Source: Acanthacorydalis orientalis
Taxonomy: Eukaryota; Arthropoda; Insecta; Megaloptera; Corydalidae
Direction of reading: 5' to 3'
Assembly: GCA_034766995.1 (NCBI GenBank)
Contig: CM068320.1
Span: forward strand, 4,241,001 to 4,305,000
Length of the DNA stretch: 64,000 nucleotides
Below, in pieces: positions 12,246-24,629 of the stretch. A model generated the notes under the pieces. That model ran no database searches, had not been told where the DNA came from, and worked only from the letters and a program-made list of their open reading frames with translations. Position 1 is the stretch's first letter, and each line of letters starts with the position of its first letter. The position numbers and the translations under genes were made by a program.

Positions 12246-12787
12246 CTTCAAAGTCAAAATGTTCTATCTGGGTTTCATCTCAGGTAACTGTAAAACGACA
12301 AGGAATCGTTACATTTTGTTTCGTATTATTGCAGTTTTTCGATAATTTTTAAACTATTTGGTTTTCATTTCTATAATCGCACCCAACAAACACAAATTTT
12401 ACTATAGATTAAAATGTGTATCATGTGGCATATTTCTTCAGTACTAATTATGCCTTTTCTAAGAATATTATTCTGATTTATTCGACGATTTCGTTATATT
12501 CAATAACCAGAACGTTATTGATGAATTTAATACTTTGTAGAGATAGGTCTGTCTGAACTATGTTTTTCATTCAAATCGAACTTTTCAAAATCAGATTTAT
12601 TATATTTTAGATCCAAGATCAACAACTATTACGATATACATTTTCTAGTCGCTACTAATTGTAACATATTTTAAACTGTAAAAAAATCATTGACGGCCTG
12701 TAGTTTTAAGTGTTTTGACATTGTGTCTGTACACATCTTCATATTTATTCTCAGTATGTAACGACCATTACAGGCAGATATATTTTG
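12246..12787. other. Gene-free stretch
   Basis: No feature recognised between the transposase scrap and mariner copy 2. Confidence 0.4.
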
Positions 12788-13624
12788 TTATGTTGGTAGA
12801 AAAATAATTGTGGTTTATGACCTTCTAAATGATATACATTACTTTTTCTCGGATAATATTTAACTTAATTAATCGAAATAATCACCATTAGGATCGATAC
12901 ATTTTTTCCAATTAATTACAAGTTTATTTATTCCGGTGGTGTAAAATTCCGAAGTTCTGGAGTTGATAAAATATCGAAATGCACTTTCGACAGCAGCTTT
13001 GTTGTTGAAGACTAAGAAGTTGTCGGAATGATTAAACAAGTAATAATTTATAGGCGAGATTTATGGCGAGTATGATGAATGAGGCAATATTTCATAGTCC
13101 AATTCACTCAAATTTTGGAGAGTCAATCATGCGACATATGATCGTACATTGTCGTGTAGTAGGAATGGACCTTTTCGAGTGACCATTGCGGAGACTATAC
13201 GTCGTAGTTCTTGGTATATTTTGTAGATTTCTTGACAATAAGTTTCATATATAAAATGGTTTCTCCAGGTTTCGAAAAATTGTAGTGGATTATACCGAGC
13301 GCAGACCACCATTGCATCGTACATTCTTTAACAGTATCTACACCAAAAGCATCGTTTAGTTTACAAGTAGTTTTAGCTGCTTTACCACTCATTTTGAACG
13401 CATACAAAAAATGCTCTTATTTGCTTCTTTGCCATCTTTAATTCAATAGCCCAATTTGAATCAAAATTAATAACAAAACCAAAGTCAATGTATCCAAAAT
13501 ATAGACCGAGAAATGCACTTTAAAATTATATTAACATGAACAAAATGTGATAAAATTTTCATTGAAAAAAAATAAGGTTAGGAGTCTGAAAACGAAAACC
13601 GTAATATTTTCCGATCAACCTAAA
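12788..13624 (-). mobile_element. Internally deleted mariner (copy 2), different deletion
   Basis: The 837-bp element has the same family ends (left TTATGTTGGTAGAAAAATAA; right TCAACCTAA complement) and the same 5' leader as copies 1, 3 and 4. On the minus strand the first HTH (KAAKTTCKLNDAFGVDTVKE) runs to MQWW and joins directly to the catalytic core (SALGIIHYNFSKPGETI). After a frame change come RKGPFLLHDNVRSYVA, with the second catalytic Asp, and a C-terminal part matching the GINKLVINWKKCID block. The second HTH and first catalytic region are missing. Several stops and frameshifts show it is dead. The full-length ancestor would have been near 1.3 kb, the usual mariner size. Confidence 0.85.
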
Positions 13625-14434
13625 ATTAGGTTATTATGCTTGTTAGCTGAAGACGCAATCTTTCAAAAGTGTTAATCTCGTGTGCAGACCTTTTCAGCCG
13701 CCCTTCGTATTTTTTTTCGTCGTTGAAACCAACGATGAATGACATGTGATTTGAGTATATGTTCAGTAGTGAAAGTAAAAAATATAAACTCGTATCTAAA
13801 ACAATCTGTTTTTACTATCAAGTTTTTTAAAAGCCGATTTAAAAGGTTCCGTTTAATTATAAATAAAATATTTTAAATGAAGTATGATACAATAATTTTT
13901 AGCAGATTTTTTTCATATATTAATTAATATAACAAAGTTTAAATATTAACTTTTTTTGTGACATAGATTTTGTATACATTTTAAAAAACATCCCTTAATT
14001 ATATTTTCTCAAAAAATAGCGAAAAGTTAACAATGGTACTACCATTTATTAACACATATAAATTAAATTAATTGTAACATAATAATAACAAAGTATTTTA
14101 AACGAATATTAATTGACTATTATGAATAATTACTAAGAATCGTTATTGACCGCTAATTCCTAATTTTAATGATACCGTAAAAGAAAATTTACGATATCGG
14201 TCACTGTATGCTATGTACAATATTAATGCAATTATATTTTGAACAAAATACTAATATATATTTGGTATCATTGTATCTGTTTGGTTATTGTATGATAATA
14301 TTCTAATATAATTACTTTTAATACATACTTAGATAGAAATATATTTCATAAAATTAACTAATTTTATATATATATATATAGTTTGCATGTCCATTTTCTC
14401 AGTAAAAAGCCATCATAATATTTCGTTTTACTGA
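13625..14434. other. Gene-free stretch
   Basis: Mostly low-complexity A+T. 13640-13745 is slightly GC-richer without an identifiable motif. A short TA run lies at 14367-14381. Confidence 0.45.
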
Positions 14435-14790
14435 ATGTCAGCACCCACTTATTTACGACTCATAACATTAAAGCGGAATGCAGTAAAGTGCACTGTATGC
14501 AATGCAGTAATCAAAACGCAACCACTCCATATCAGCGGGGTTACAACGATCATTCTCCTACAAGGGCGATTTCCTACTCACCCTACGTTACATAAAACAT
14601 TACGTGCTATTTCTACTGTCTAGGGCACGTCTAGACAAACTACTCCCTTTTATGTGCAATTCATACTTGCCTGCGACTGGAACGCAAAAAATCGGCATTC
14701 ATTTATACAAGCTATGCCCGAAAAACAGTACAGAACTAACAATAATACACATGTTTAACCGTGTCAGTTGGATTTGTCATTCGCTTCTTA
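14435..14790 (-). other. Unexplained GC-richer island with exon-like signals
   Basis: This 350-bp block stands out by composition. On the minus strand an acceptor-like TTTTTTGCGTTCCAG precedes 14676, followed by 24 open codons (AGKYELHIKGSSLSRRALDS onward) to TAA at 14602-14600; a GTGAGT donor-like site lies a little further on. The + strand also has overlapping ORFs of about 62-71 codons, as expected for GC-richer DNA. I do not recognise a protein or a transposon. It could be a host exon, a UTR or an unknown element. Confidence 0.25.
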
Positions 14791-15078
14791 TTATAAATGT
14801 TTGGATATTTCATATTTAAAAATTATTTATTTTTTTTAAAAAAAAAACATTAATTTTGTTACATTCATAATTTTTGAGTACTATATTTTTTGTATGAAAT
14901 ATTGAGTATTTATTTTTATAATAATGTTATTATAAATTATGTATGTATGTAACTGGATAAATACGATGAAACAGACACGAAAAGGTGAATTATTGAAGGT
15001 GAAAAATTTGGAATAAATTCAGTGATGTCAACTGGATTAAAGAATAAAGGTATAATCGCATTTGAAAATCTACAAATA
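14791..15078. other. A+T-rich spacer
   Basis: Nothing recognised. Confidence 0.4.
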
Positions 15079-15305
15079 TTAGGTTGGTGCCAAAATAATT
15101 ACGGTTTTTACATATCGAGTATAAAAACGCACATATCAGTAAAAGTTATATTTTTTAATCAAAAAAAACACCACTGGCCTCCTGCACACATTTCTCCCAA
15201 CGGGAAACAAGTTTGTTTATTCTTACAAGATAGAATTCTTGAGTCCTGAAATTAACGAATTCATTGAAAAATTTTTGAGCTGATGTTTGATCTTTGAAAA
15301 TCTTT
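15079..15305 (-). mobile_element. 3' end of a second mariner type (Hsmar1/cecropia-like end)
   Basis: The terminal repeat TTAGGTTGGTGCCAAAATAA at 15079-15098, continuing TTACGG, resembles the Hsmar1-type end more than the family at 4445. On the minus strand a continuous frame of about 47 codons reads FKDQTSAQKFFNEFVNF, then TQEFYLVRINKLVSRWEKCV, and ends VFFD with TAA at 15157-15155. This is the intact C-terminal tail of a mariner transposase with no stops. Everything upstream, including the D,D34D motif, is missing. Confidence 0.75.
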
Positions 15306-18300
15306 TTTAAATTTTTTGAAATTAATTACAATTAATTTAAGTTTCACTTGTTTGACATTTGTCTAGTTAATAGGATGTGAAATTGCAGCAACATCAGGTA
15401 GATGATAATGGAAGTATTCTAGATTTATATATTCGAACAAAAATATATACAGATTTTTAGAAAACTTATAACTCACTTTCGTTTCTCTCATTTTTTTAAT
15501 ATTATTTTATAATCCGTCTAGTTTTTACAAAGTTAAAATTTGTCATTTTTTAAACAATATTACCACATTTTTATTGAGGTATTTAAAGAGGGATTTTCCT
15601 AGTAAAATTTTCATTATTAAAAAATTCAATATTCGTAGATTTCCACATAAAACTAGATTCCATTGGTTCCAATTTACCTCGTTTCTCTTCTCTCCTTCTA
15701 CGCTTCGAAATAATTTTAGAAGTCCTGTTTTGGAATGATTTCGAGTATTCTGTCGCAGTTTTTGTTTCAAATTGTCAAAGAGTGTTTAGAACTAAATGTT
15801 TCTAAAACTAAAAATTTTCTAGAAAATGTTTAGTTCTAGAAACAGATGTAAGTCGTAAACAGCGAAATTTGCAAAATGGGAGAAGGGAAGGTGTCATATC
15901 GCTCTGATTGTTTTTTGGGTTAGTAATTACTTCACTGGTAACGATAAATTAGAATCGTTGTCATTATGAAGAATTAATTTATTAGCCAGAATTTGATTTT
16001 TCATGATGTTTTTTTCTTTCTCAAACGTTCCAAAATATTCTTGTCAGAATATTTGTGGTTTACCTATTGTCTCATTGGAAGATAGTTATGAAGCACTATA
16101 TCTTCAATGTCGAAAAATAAATGCAACATTATTTTTACTTCGGAAACTGACATTCTTGTATTCTTCGATAGAAAAAGGATGATCAATGTCCCTTTATGGT
16201 TATGTCTTTTATGTTTTTATGAAGGTTCATGGTAAAGGAATCAATTTGAAATTTTATATATAGCTTCAAATTAAAAAAAGAAAAATCTTAAACATTCATC
16301 ACTTTTTTGTGTTTAAAAACCGGTTCATACATCTTTAAATATGTAAAAATGTAAACTTTTTTTAATTATAAAAAATTACTGTTTGTATCAAACCTGTATA
16401 AGGTATACGTTGAATTAAAATAGGTTACTTCAAACATGTGATTTGGAATAAAAGGTCAATGTAAATTTTTTTTACTAAATTGAAATATTAATATTCTTAC
16501 AGTACCTAAATTATGTGATTAGAATACAAAAATAGTAAATGTTAATAATAAGACGATTAATCTTAAAACTATTCTAAATAAAAAATTATGTAATTTAAGT
16601 AAAACTACCAATTTCTTAGAATATTGTTAATTTTTATACATATTTTTTTAAAAAAATTACAGAAATGTGTTCCTCCATGCTAATTTTATACTGTTTTATT
16701 ATTTTAGAAGAGTCGATGGTCCAATTTAATTAAATATCATACTAGAGTGAAAAGTTTCGCTTATGATATCGTTGGAATGAATATATAGCTAATAAAAGTG
16801 AACGTCATTTCACGCTTTCATAAAAAATTGAGACATCTAAAAGTTTTATTATCATTTGTAGAGTGTGAAAATCTAATCAAATTATGCTACATAAAAAAAT
16901 TTATAGAAATTGTGAAACGTGATAGATTTTTTTGTTTTTCAAATTCTCTCTTACGCTTGCATATAAAATATAATAGACGCAATTGGAAATCCTATTAGAT
17001 AATAAGATATCAAGTGGATACAGTGTCAAGCAAGTTGTTAAAAGAAAGTTTTTTTATATTTTCATTTCATATAGATGAAGAGTTCCGAGGTTGAATTCAA
17101 TACAGATCAAAAAATCGTGAGGGGAAGGAAGATGAAGCTATTGAACTATTTGAAATCATGCCAGATATTCTAAAAATTAAAAAGTAAAGTGATTAATTGC
17201 CTCTTCTCTCTTCTAATCACTTGCCAAACAAAATTTTATATGAGAAAATAATTGCATTGGAGGAAAGAGATATGTACATGGAGTAGAGTAATAAATAAAT
17301 ATACGAAAGCAAATATCTTTTTATCATTTCTCTATAATTTTCGTGAATATTCCAAAGGAATATTTCCCTTTTTTATAAAAAAATAATGAAAATAATTCAA
17401 ATTTTAATTTATAATAAAGTTTTTATAATTAAGCCATATAATTATAATATGCATATTCTTTTTCAGTACTATACAAAATTTTCATTCATAAAGAGACCGT
17501 TGTGGATTTATTATTTTACTCCTTAAAATTATTGTATTTTGATAAGGTTACTGAAATTAACCATTCAAACCCCTTTGTCGAGTGTGATTCAACATCAATT
17601 TCATTCGGAGGTACTCTTATATCGTGTTACACTTGACATTTCTAAATTTCCAGTTTAAATAAATATCACATTTTCCAATATATTTTTACTTAGATAAGTA
17701 ATATACACATTTATGTCCATTTTTTGTAACAAAAATTTCTCGAAATGTTCGCGAACATGATTGTTTTTGTCACAAAATCACTAGGACGTTAATTCCTAAC
17801 AGAACACTTAAAATAATAGAGTTGTTGCAATGGAAATTGAAAAAGAATTAGGAATGCAAAGGGTTAAATTAAGAATTGTTAAATATTGTAAAACTTTATC
17901 TACATATTCCAAAAAATTACACAATTCTATCTTCAATCTTTTATAAAAATTTCAGACAAGTTTTTAAAAAGATTATTTTTTCACTATGGACTTTTTTGTT
18001 TTGAGTCACAAATGTATTTCACAAAACATTTCATTTTTCTATTACTTTTTTTTTGATTTCGATATTCATTTTCATTTTATCTTACTGTGAATTAGATTTT
18101 CTTGAGCTCCCTCTCAGTAGTAGTCACTGTTTTATGTAGAATTTTAAATTATTTATATTTTATAAGGAAAGTATTTCATATGCTAAGAAAAGTGGGAAGT
18201 GATTTTAAAAAAGTAAGAGTATTCTGGTTGCCTGGTTTTGTGAACATTTGTCAAATCGACTATAAATGAGACAAAAAATTAATAAAATATTTTGTGTATA

Positions 18301-18599
18301 TAAAAAAATACTAATATAATTATCTAATTTGGATAAAAAATAATAAATTGATTTTTTCGAGATTTTTAGGGTTAATTTTTAGTTCTAAATTAAAAACTAC
18401 GTTTTTCAATGATATAATGTTAATATTTCAACGGTTATTCTAAAGTGTTTCAAGTATATATTGAAATTTGTGGATTATTCATTTTATGGCGTTTATTAAA
18501 TGTTTAAATAGTTATTATGAATAGAAAAATAATTTTGGATATAATTTGACGAAGGGTAATTGACTAAGAATATTTTTGTGTAATAATATTATAAATACA
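15306..18599. other. Gene-free A+T-rich stretch
   Basis: Over 3 kb with no recognised repeat or domain. Minus-strand 15770-15543 (75 codons) and + strand 16798-16998 (66 codons) are open but match no family I know. A short imperfect palindrome based on GTTTAGAACTAAA lies at about 15782-15842. Around 17080-17190 two short overlapping frames follow an acceptor-like site; neither is convincing. Confidence 0.4.
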
Positions 18600-19010
18600 T
18601 TTAAAAAGTACATTTCCAGTTGATTATTTAGTACAGATTTTTTCTTTTGCACTCTGATAATGATGTCATTGTCATTGAAATTCGTATAAGTTAATTAAAA
18701 ATGAACAATAAATAGTTGTTAAATATTTTGATAACTATTTTGCGGTATATAAAGAGTGGTTAATTTGTGAAAGTAAATTTAGTTACATATTAAAACTATA
18801 ATTAAAACGAAATATATTTCGCATTGTTTCTTTAAAAATATGAATCAAATAAATTAAAGAACTTAAATTTTAAATTGAATAAAACATTCGTTACCTCCGT
18901 TGTTACATATACACTCTATACATAATTTATAAATCCTAACGTCTGTGAAAGTATACCGTATAGTATAATACACATTGATAGTAAAGGATCCTATTCATGT
19001 TGAATGAACA
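18600..19010. repeat. Dispersed repeat, copy A
   Basis: Shares blocks with 30060-30960, including TTAATTTGTGAAAGT at about 18760 and the later GAATAAAACATTCGTTAC (here) versus GAATAAAATATTCATTAC (there), in the same order. No coding capacity or ends recognised. Confidence 0.45.
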
Positions 19011-20666
19011 CAAAAGTTTAGATATGCGATTATTATATTCTAAGAAAGAGACATACTAATCGGTCACATTAATCAGAACGAGACAACGAAGAAGTGTAAA
19101 AATTTGAGAGCGTGGCCACGGAGGGTGTGCTTACTTCCATTGAATGTTTTGTCATGCGTCTGTGTAATTTTATTGTATGTGTCTACAGAGGGTCGAAGTC
19201 CGAACCACATTTGTTATATTGTACGCAGTCATATGGGGCCGAATTGTATTTAGGATTGGTAGAATATATATCATCTAGTTTATTCAAATGGTACATTTTT
19301 CTACATATTTTTTTTATATTTTATAACGAACAATGTTATAATCATACAATTCTCTTCACACTTACGAGTTAATGTTAAATATATATATATATATATATAT
19401 ACAAGTACATTGACTCGAATTTAATTAGAACCACTATTAAAAATATTCTTTCTTAGCTTCCTAATTAGAGTAGGCTGTATTGATTTTTACAAATGAGTTT
19501 CCCTCTCCATAAGCTAGAATTATTTTTCTGACAAAAATATTCAATAATTTGCTACCGGTCGTTAAAGTACATTTTATTTTGCAGTATATTTTTCTGTTCG
19601 TTAATCTTAAAATTGTTTAATGGATGAATAAGGAAAGTTGTGAAAACCATACGTCATCAAGAGAACCATAAAAAAACTAAATAAATAAAAATATATATTT
19701 TTTCTAATGTACATGTATATATATATATAATTTAAACATTTTATTTTTCAAAAGACAAATAAAAATAAATTTGAAGAACTGATCTTTTACACTGAAACTA
19801 AATTTGAGATTTTTAAACATTGTATGAAGAAAATATGTATTGAATAATGAAAAAAATAATCCAAGTTAATAAAAATGTTGTTTCGAAATCAAATATTCAA
19901 AAGGTGCAAAGTGGCGTAAGGTTTTATTAAAGATGATTGAGACAGTAGATGTGCTGAGCACGATGAGTCACAAAAACAATAACGTCTAACTGAGAAAAAT
20001 GTGTTTCGTTACTATTTGGTGTTTGCTACATATACTGAGATAAATTGGTTTAAAATAAATTGTCTTTATGTGAAAATATATTTGTAAAGTGGTTTGTATA
20101 AATATGAAGTTTTTAGTCAAACTTGAATGGAAGCCAAATAATATTGATGCTGGATTGTAAGTTTATGAATATATCAGCCAAAAAACCTTTTATATCAATA
20201 GATGAATTGTTTCTCGAGTGGATAAAATCATAACACAACTGACAGTTTCGTAGAATAAATTCAATATAGATCGCAGAATGAAACATTAATATTGTTTGTT
20301 TGTAAATTAGGTAGATATAAGTATCTTGGTGAAAGTCAAAATCCAAAATTTTGAGATGAAAGTTACTTCTATTAAATTATTTAAAAATATAACCTAAGCA
20401 TGGTTAAGACTTTTATTCTGTACGGTTAGTTTCTGACACTGATTTGAAAACTTCTTAGTAAAATTTTAATTGGCGCTCAAACTTCAATTCAATAACACAA
20501 TTTTGATGTTAAAAAAACAATGACGACATCAGTTACCAATAAAATCAAGCGATATAATAAAAATTAAATCAAAATTTTCTAAAGAATGTTCTTCAGAAAG
20601 TATAGCTACAGTTTTATGAGATCTTTAAAAAATGTTGTTAATATGATTTATTGAAGGATAAAACTA
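19011..20666. other. Gene-free stretch
   Basis: It holds a TA tract at 19378-19402. 19085-19260 is somewhat GC-richer; its 86-codon frame has no ATG near its start. A minus-strand 77-codon ORF at 20346-20113 has no recognisable domain. Confidence 0.4.
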
Positions 20667-21235
20667 CGAGGTTGGCAGAAAGATAATTGTGCATTTCGAC
20701 CTTCAAATTCATATACATTTTTTAATTTAAGTGGTTTAAACTGGTCTAAAACTGATGGATGACTGACGCCTGTCTTTTGTACAAGATCTTTAATTATTGT
20801 GCATGTTTCTGATTCAATTAACTATTTCAGTTGGTCGTTACTAACTGAAGACGGACGTCTACGACTTTCTTTATCTTCAAGGTTCTTGTCCCCATCACAA
20901 AATTTTTGGAATCACAATTGCACCGTACGTTCCTTAACAGTACTCGCACCAAAAGTATCTTTTAGCTGACGAGTAGTTTCAGATACTTTATCACGTATTT
21001 TGAACTCATACAAAAAGTTTCTCTTGTTTACTTCGTTTCTGTCTTTAATCCAACAGCCCGATTTGAAGAAAAGTTAATACTAATTTAAACCAAAGTCGAT
21101 GCTACCAAAATACAGGCCGACAAATACACTTTAGAGTGATTTTAACATGAACACAATAAAATTAAAGTTTCATTGAAAAAAATTAATGTTAAAGTTTACA
21201 AAACAAAAACCGCAATTATTTTCCTACCAACCCAA
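20667..21235 (-). mobile_element. Internally deleted mariner (copy 3)
   Basis: About 569 bp with the same ends (AGGTTGGCAGAAAGATAATT on the left; complement of TTGGGTTGGTAGGAAAATAA on the right) and the same internal organisation as copy 1. The minus strand holds the HTH region, diverged with several stops, joined directly to the tail near the terminal repeat. The catalytic region is absent. The deletion junction is at the same place as in copies 1 and 4 (after the CATATACAT block on the + strand, about 20715). Confidence 0.8.
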
Positions 21236-21593
21236 TAATCGTTGAATATTGATTCTAGTTTTCTTTTAATAAGTTCACCATCTCATCTTAGGATGAGTTG
21301 AGCGGTTAAAAATTACAGCAATTTTAATATATGGTCAGTGATTAAATTCGATTACTAAAAACATTGGCCTACTGAAAATTAATCTACCAATTTGTTAAAT
21401 TATTATAAAACTAAAATTTTATAACAGATAATTCAAAACAAAAGAATAGGCGTACTTATATATGGATTTGGTTCAGGACAATGCGTATAGTGCCGTTTGA
21501 ATATTTTTTCAAAAAAATTTTAGAAAAGTTCTTTCTTAAACACCTATCCTACAATCAATGATATTCTTAGTTTTTAAAAATGTGCACATCACA

Positions 21594-21641
<48 letters not shown>

Positions 21642-22407
21642 GATTTGTAAAGAATAATATTGGACAAACGTATAGACGAGGTTTACTTACAAAAATTATA
21701 CTTATCGTTTTTCTTACTTCTGCAAAAAATAATTATATCTTTATCTGTAATATTTTGACTGTATGCTTAATTTTTATATATTTAAATATTTTCTGTTGAG
21801 TTACGAGCAAAAATATTAAATACTTTGTGCACAAGCAAAAGTATAGTGTTTAATGCCTAGTATAGTCCAGCTAGTACAGCTGCGTAGACAAGACAATACG
21901 CCATACTGGATCTTGTGTTTCTGCATTGAGTCTATGCTCATTACCTATTAATAGGAAGATATAAATATTGAGCAAAATAAAAATATCTTCTTATAATCAT
22001 AATAACTTTTTGAAACTATTGAAAAAAGAAACTATTTTTTTGTTAGTAGTTTTTGATTAGTATTTCTCTGGTATTATGGTTTCAAATTCATTACTATATT
22101 CACAATGGAAATATATCTTCAGTGTACACTTGTTTATGCCAATAATATGAATTTCTAATGAGAATTGTAATGAATTTTGTAATTATGAAATGGTTGTTAT
22201 TATATTTTACCGGAGATTTTTATATTATGACTAGTGTTTATAACATGTTTTTGTAAGAATTAAGTAAAAGAGTCGGCGGTAAAAAAATACTTCAAAAATT
22301 TTTTTGAAAAGAATATACATAAAATTAAAATTGTCCAGAAAAAAATTCAATAACGTCGACTTATTTATTTATGATGTCCAGGTTTCTATAGTACCCAAAT
22401 ATATTTA
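21236..22407. other. Gene-free stretch
   Basis: Contains the (TA)n tract 21595-21638 and a slightly GC-richer patch at 21855-21950. Nothing else recognised. Confidence 0.4.
21595..21638. repeat. (TA)n microsatellite
   Basis: 44 bp of pure TA. Confidence 0.98.
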
Positions 22408-22654
22408 TCTCATATATAAAGTAACACATTGTAATCTGTCAGCAACAATGATCATATAAACATACTAACATATATATATATATAAACACGTTGCAATATA
22501 CATGCGAGAATGATTATATAGACATAAATGAATTTAAAAAATATGTTTTTTATAAATTTTTCATTCAGTTAAATGACACTTATAATTCACAAGTGAGTGA
22601 ACGAAGCGAGTCTGGGGTTTAGTGAACGCAGCGAGCAGGGGGCGAAGCTCTCTA

Positions 22655-22655
<1 letters not shown>
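22408..22655 (+). mobile_element. Small non-autonomous Helitron-like element
   Basis: The 248-bp element starts A/TCTCATATATAAAG at 22407/22408 and ends CTAG/T at 22652-22656, as expected for Helitron insertion between A and T. The 3' end has an imperfect hairpin AGGGGGC-GAA-GCTCTCT at 22637-22653. Just before it are two related units, GTGAACGAAGCGAG and GTGAACGCAGCGAG. It has no TIR and no coding capacity. Ends agree with the 3' end at 8855, which supports a shared family. Confidence 0.5.
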
Positions 22656-22693
<38 letters not shown>

Positions 22694-22702
22694 CATATAT
22701 AG
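22656..22702. repeat. (GT)n(AT)n compound microsatellite
   Basis: Begins exactly at the Helitron-like 3' boundary with GT repeats, then TA to 22702. Confidence 0.95.
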
Positions 22703-23137
22703 TGCAAGTATATATAAAATAAAAATAATCCAGAAGTTTGTTAATATCTAAAATTTATTAGAAAACTTATGGAAAAAGTTTTGGAAGATTCTCGAAATTC
22801 TGGTTTTCAAAAATATGAACACTTTTTAGGAGGTAAAATATGGAAGATTCCAAAAATCTGGTTTCTACTATATAATCAGTTAGCTAAGTGAGTTAAAGGA
22901 GTCAAGTAATTGAGTTTTGAAAGTTCACCAGTTATAAAAAAAAATTGTAAATGGCGAAAGATCATAGTAGAGTTATCGAAGAACACATCTTGGATTGGAA
23001 TTATTTAGAAAAAGGTAATGACTAATAGATCTGCAAGTAAATCTAGTATCATCTAAAGAATTTTAATTGATAAACAAATATTGGTTTGTTGATTGTTTCG
23101 TGTACTTATTGGTTTTACGGACATAGTCTCAACTTTT

Positions 23138-23141
<4 letters not shown>
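22703..23141. other. A+T-rich spacer
   Basis: Contains a loose duplication of GGAAGATTC...TCTGGTTT at about 22785 and 22840. No gene seen. Confidence 0.4.

Positions 23142-23181
<40 letters not shown>
23142..23181. repeat. (TA)n microsatellite at the left edge of the inverted Tc1 dimer
   Basis: 40 bp of TA directly abutting the left arm of the inverted repeat. Confidence 0.97.
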
Positions 23182-23184
<3 letters not shown>

Positions 23185-23990
23185 CAATACCGTGAAAGCA
23201 GAAGCAAAAAATTCTATTTAAACATTTAATTGTATTTATCTTTTCTTCCAATTAGTTTACAATGATATTAATAACGCATACTTATATATTGATGAAACAC
23301 AAACAAAATGATACATTTTCAAAAATAATTACAATTAACTAATATGGTAACAAAAACATGTAACTGCAATATATGAGAGTGTGTAAAACTAAAGTAATAA
23401 ATCTAGTACTTTGTGTAAAATCCCCTATTTTTAATAACCTATTTTAACCCTATTTTCAAGCACATCTGCGTGGCATTGATGAAATTAAATTTAAAACTGT
23501 GGTTTTGGGTATATTTTCCCATTCTTTTTTTAAGGCTCGAAACAGTTCCCGCTTGTTTTAGAAACAGTCGACCGCAACTCGTCGTTTGAGAATCCCGTCT
23601 AAGAGATTTTCAATGAGATTCAAGTCTTGTGATTGACTCGGCCAATCAAGGACTTGAACCCGATTGTTTTTTAATCAATCCTGTACCAACCTCTATGTGT
23701 GTTTCGGATCATTGTCATGTTGAAGCACCCATCGAAACGGCATATTCCACTAAGAATGAGGAAACATTTATGTTTATAAAATGTTTTTAAATGCGAAACG
23801 ATCCATTATCCTCTCAATTTCGTAAAATGGACCAACACCATAGGCTGAAAAATATATCCAAATCATCTCGCTGTCACCTCTATGCTTGGTTGATACTGAT
23901 TTCAGAATGTTTTGAGAAGTTACAAGCCAGCGAAAAGCAATTGCTGGGAAGAAAACATTTACAAAAAGGTTCGTATTTCTAAAGAAACCA
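23182..23990 (-). pseudogene. Tc1-like transposase, C-terminal half (left arm)
   Basis: The minus strand carries a degraded Tc1 transposase. From about 23880 downward: KHRGDSEMIWIYFSAYGVGP, then FYEIERIMDRFAFKNIL, matching the Tc1 block KHGGGSVMVWGCFS...GVGPL..IEGIMDR. This is followed by FRWVLQHDNDPKHT with the second catalytic Asp and QVLDWPSQSQDLNLIENL with the third acidic residue (Glu). The tail reads WENIPKTTVLNLISSMPRRC. Several stops are present. The 3' flank then runs to a (TA)n tract at 23181. The first catalytic Asp is not recognisable. Confidence 0.8.
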
Positions 23991-24080
23991 CATTTTTCTT
24001 AAAAACCTCATTTCAAAGCATAAAATATCAATTGAACAACTTGTTTCAATTGTACAACTTGTCAATTAAACAACAATGTA

Positions 24081-24629
24081 TTGGAATTGCCGCTTCGATG
24101 GGTGTTTCAACACAATAATGACCCGAAACACACATCGAGATTGATGAAAGATTGATTAAAAGACAATGGGGTTCAAGTTCTTGATTGATCGGCACAATCA
24201 CAAGTCTTGAATCCAATTAAACATCTCTTTAGGATTCTCAAACAGTGAGTTACGGCCGAACGCTTTTGGAACAAGTGGGAACTATTTCGAGCATTAAAAG
24301 GTGATTGGGAAAAGATACCCAAAACCACTATTTTATATTTAATTTCATCATTTCCACGCAGATGTGCTGAAGTTATTAAAAATAGAGGATTTTACACAAG
24401 ATACCAGATTTTTTGCTTTAATTTTGCACACACTCATTTATTGCAGTTACTTATTTTTCTTGTTATTTTCATATTAGTGAATATTATTATTATTGAAAAT
24501 GTATCATTTTGTTTCTGTTTTATCAATATATAAATATAGATTATCAGTATCATTGTAAACGAATTGAAAGAAAAGATAAATACACTTAAATGTATAAGTA
24601 GAATTTGTTACTTCTCTTTTGCACAATAT

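Noticed and set aside
13127..13407. Two overlapping minus-strand ORFs treated as separate genes
   Set aside because: They are two frames of one frameshifted mariner copy.
15543..15770. 75-codon minus-strand ORF
   Set aside because: No domain recognised and no splice signals; Lys/Asn/Leu bias follows base composition.
15782..15842. Imperfect palindrome around GTTTAGAACTAAA as a regulatory stem
   Set aside because: Too imperfect and low-complexity to claim a function.
17083..17191. Frames after an acceptor-like site, MKSSEVEFNTDQ and KEDEAIELFEIMPD
   Set aside because: Two overlapping frames compete, each under 40 codons, with no homology I can name.
19112..19372. 86-codon + strand ORF
   Set aside because: It begins at GTG with no ATG nearby, has no domain and ends in hydrophobic low-complexity sequence.
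20113..20346. 77-codon minus-strand ORF
   Set aside because: The translation is fairly protein-like, but no family, splice site or conserved context supports it; chance remains likely.
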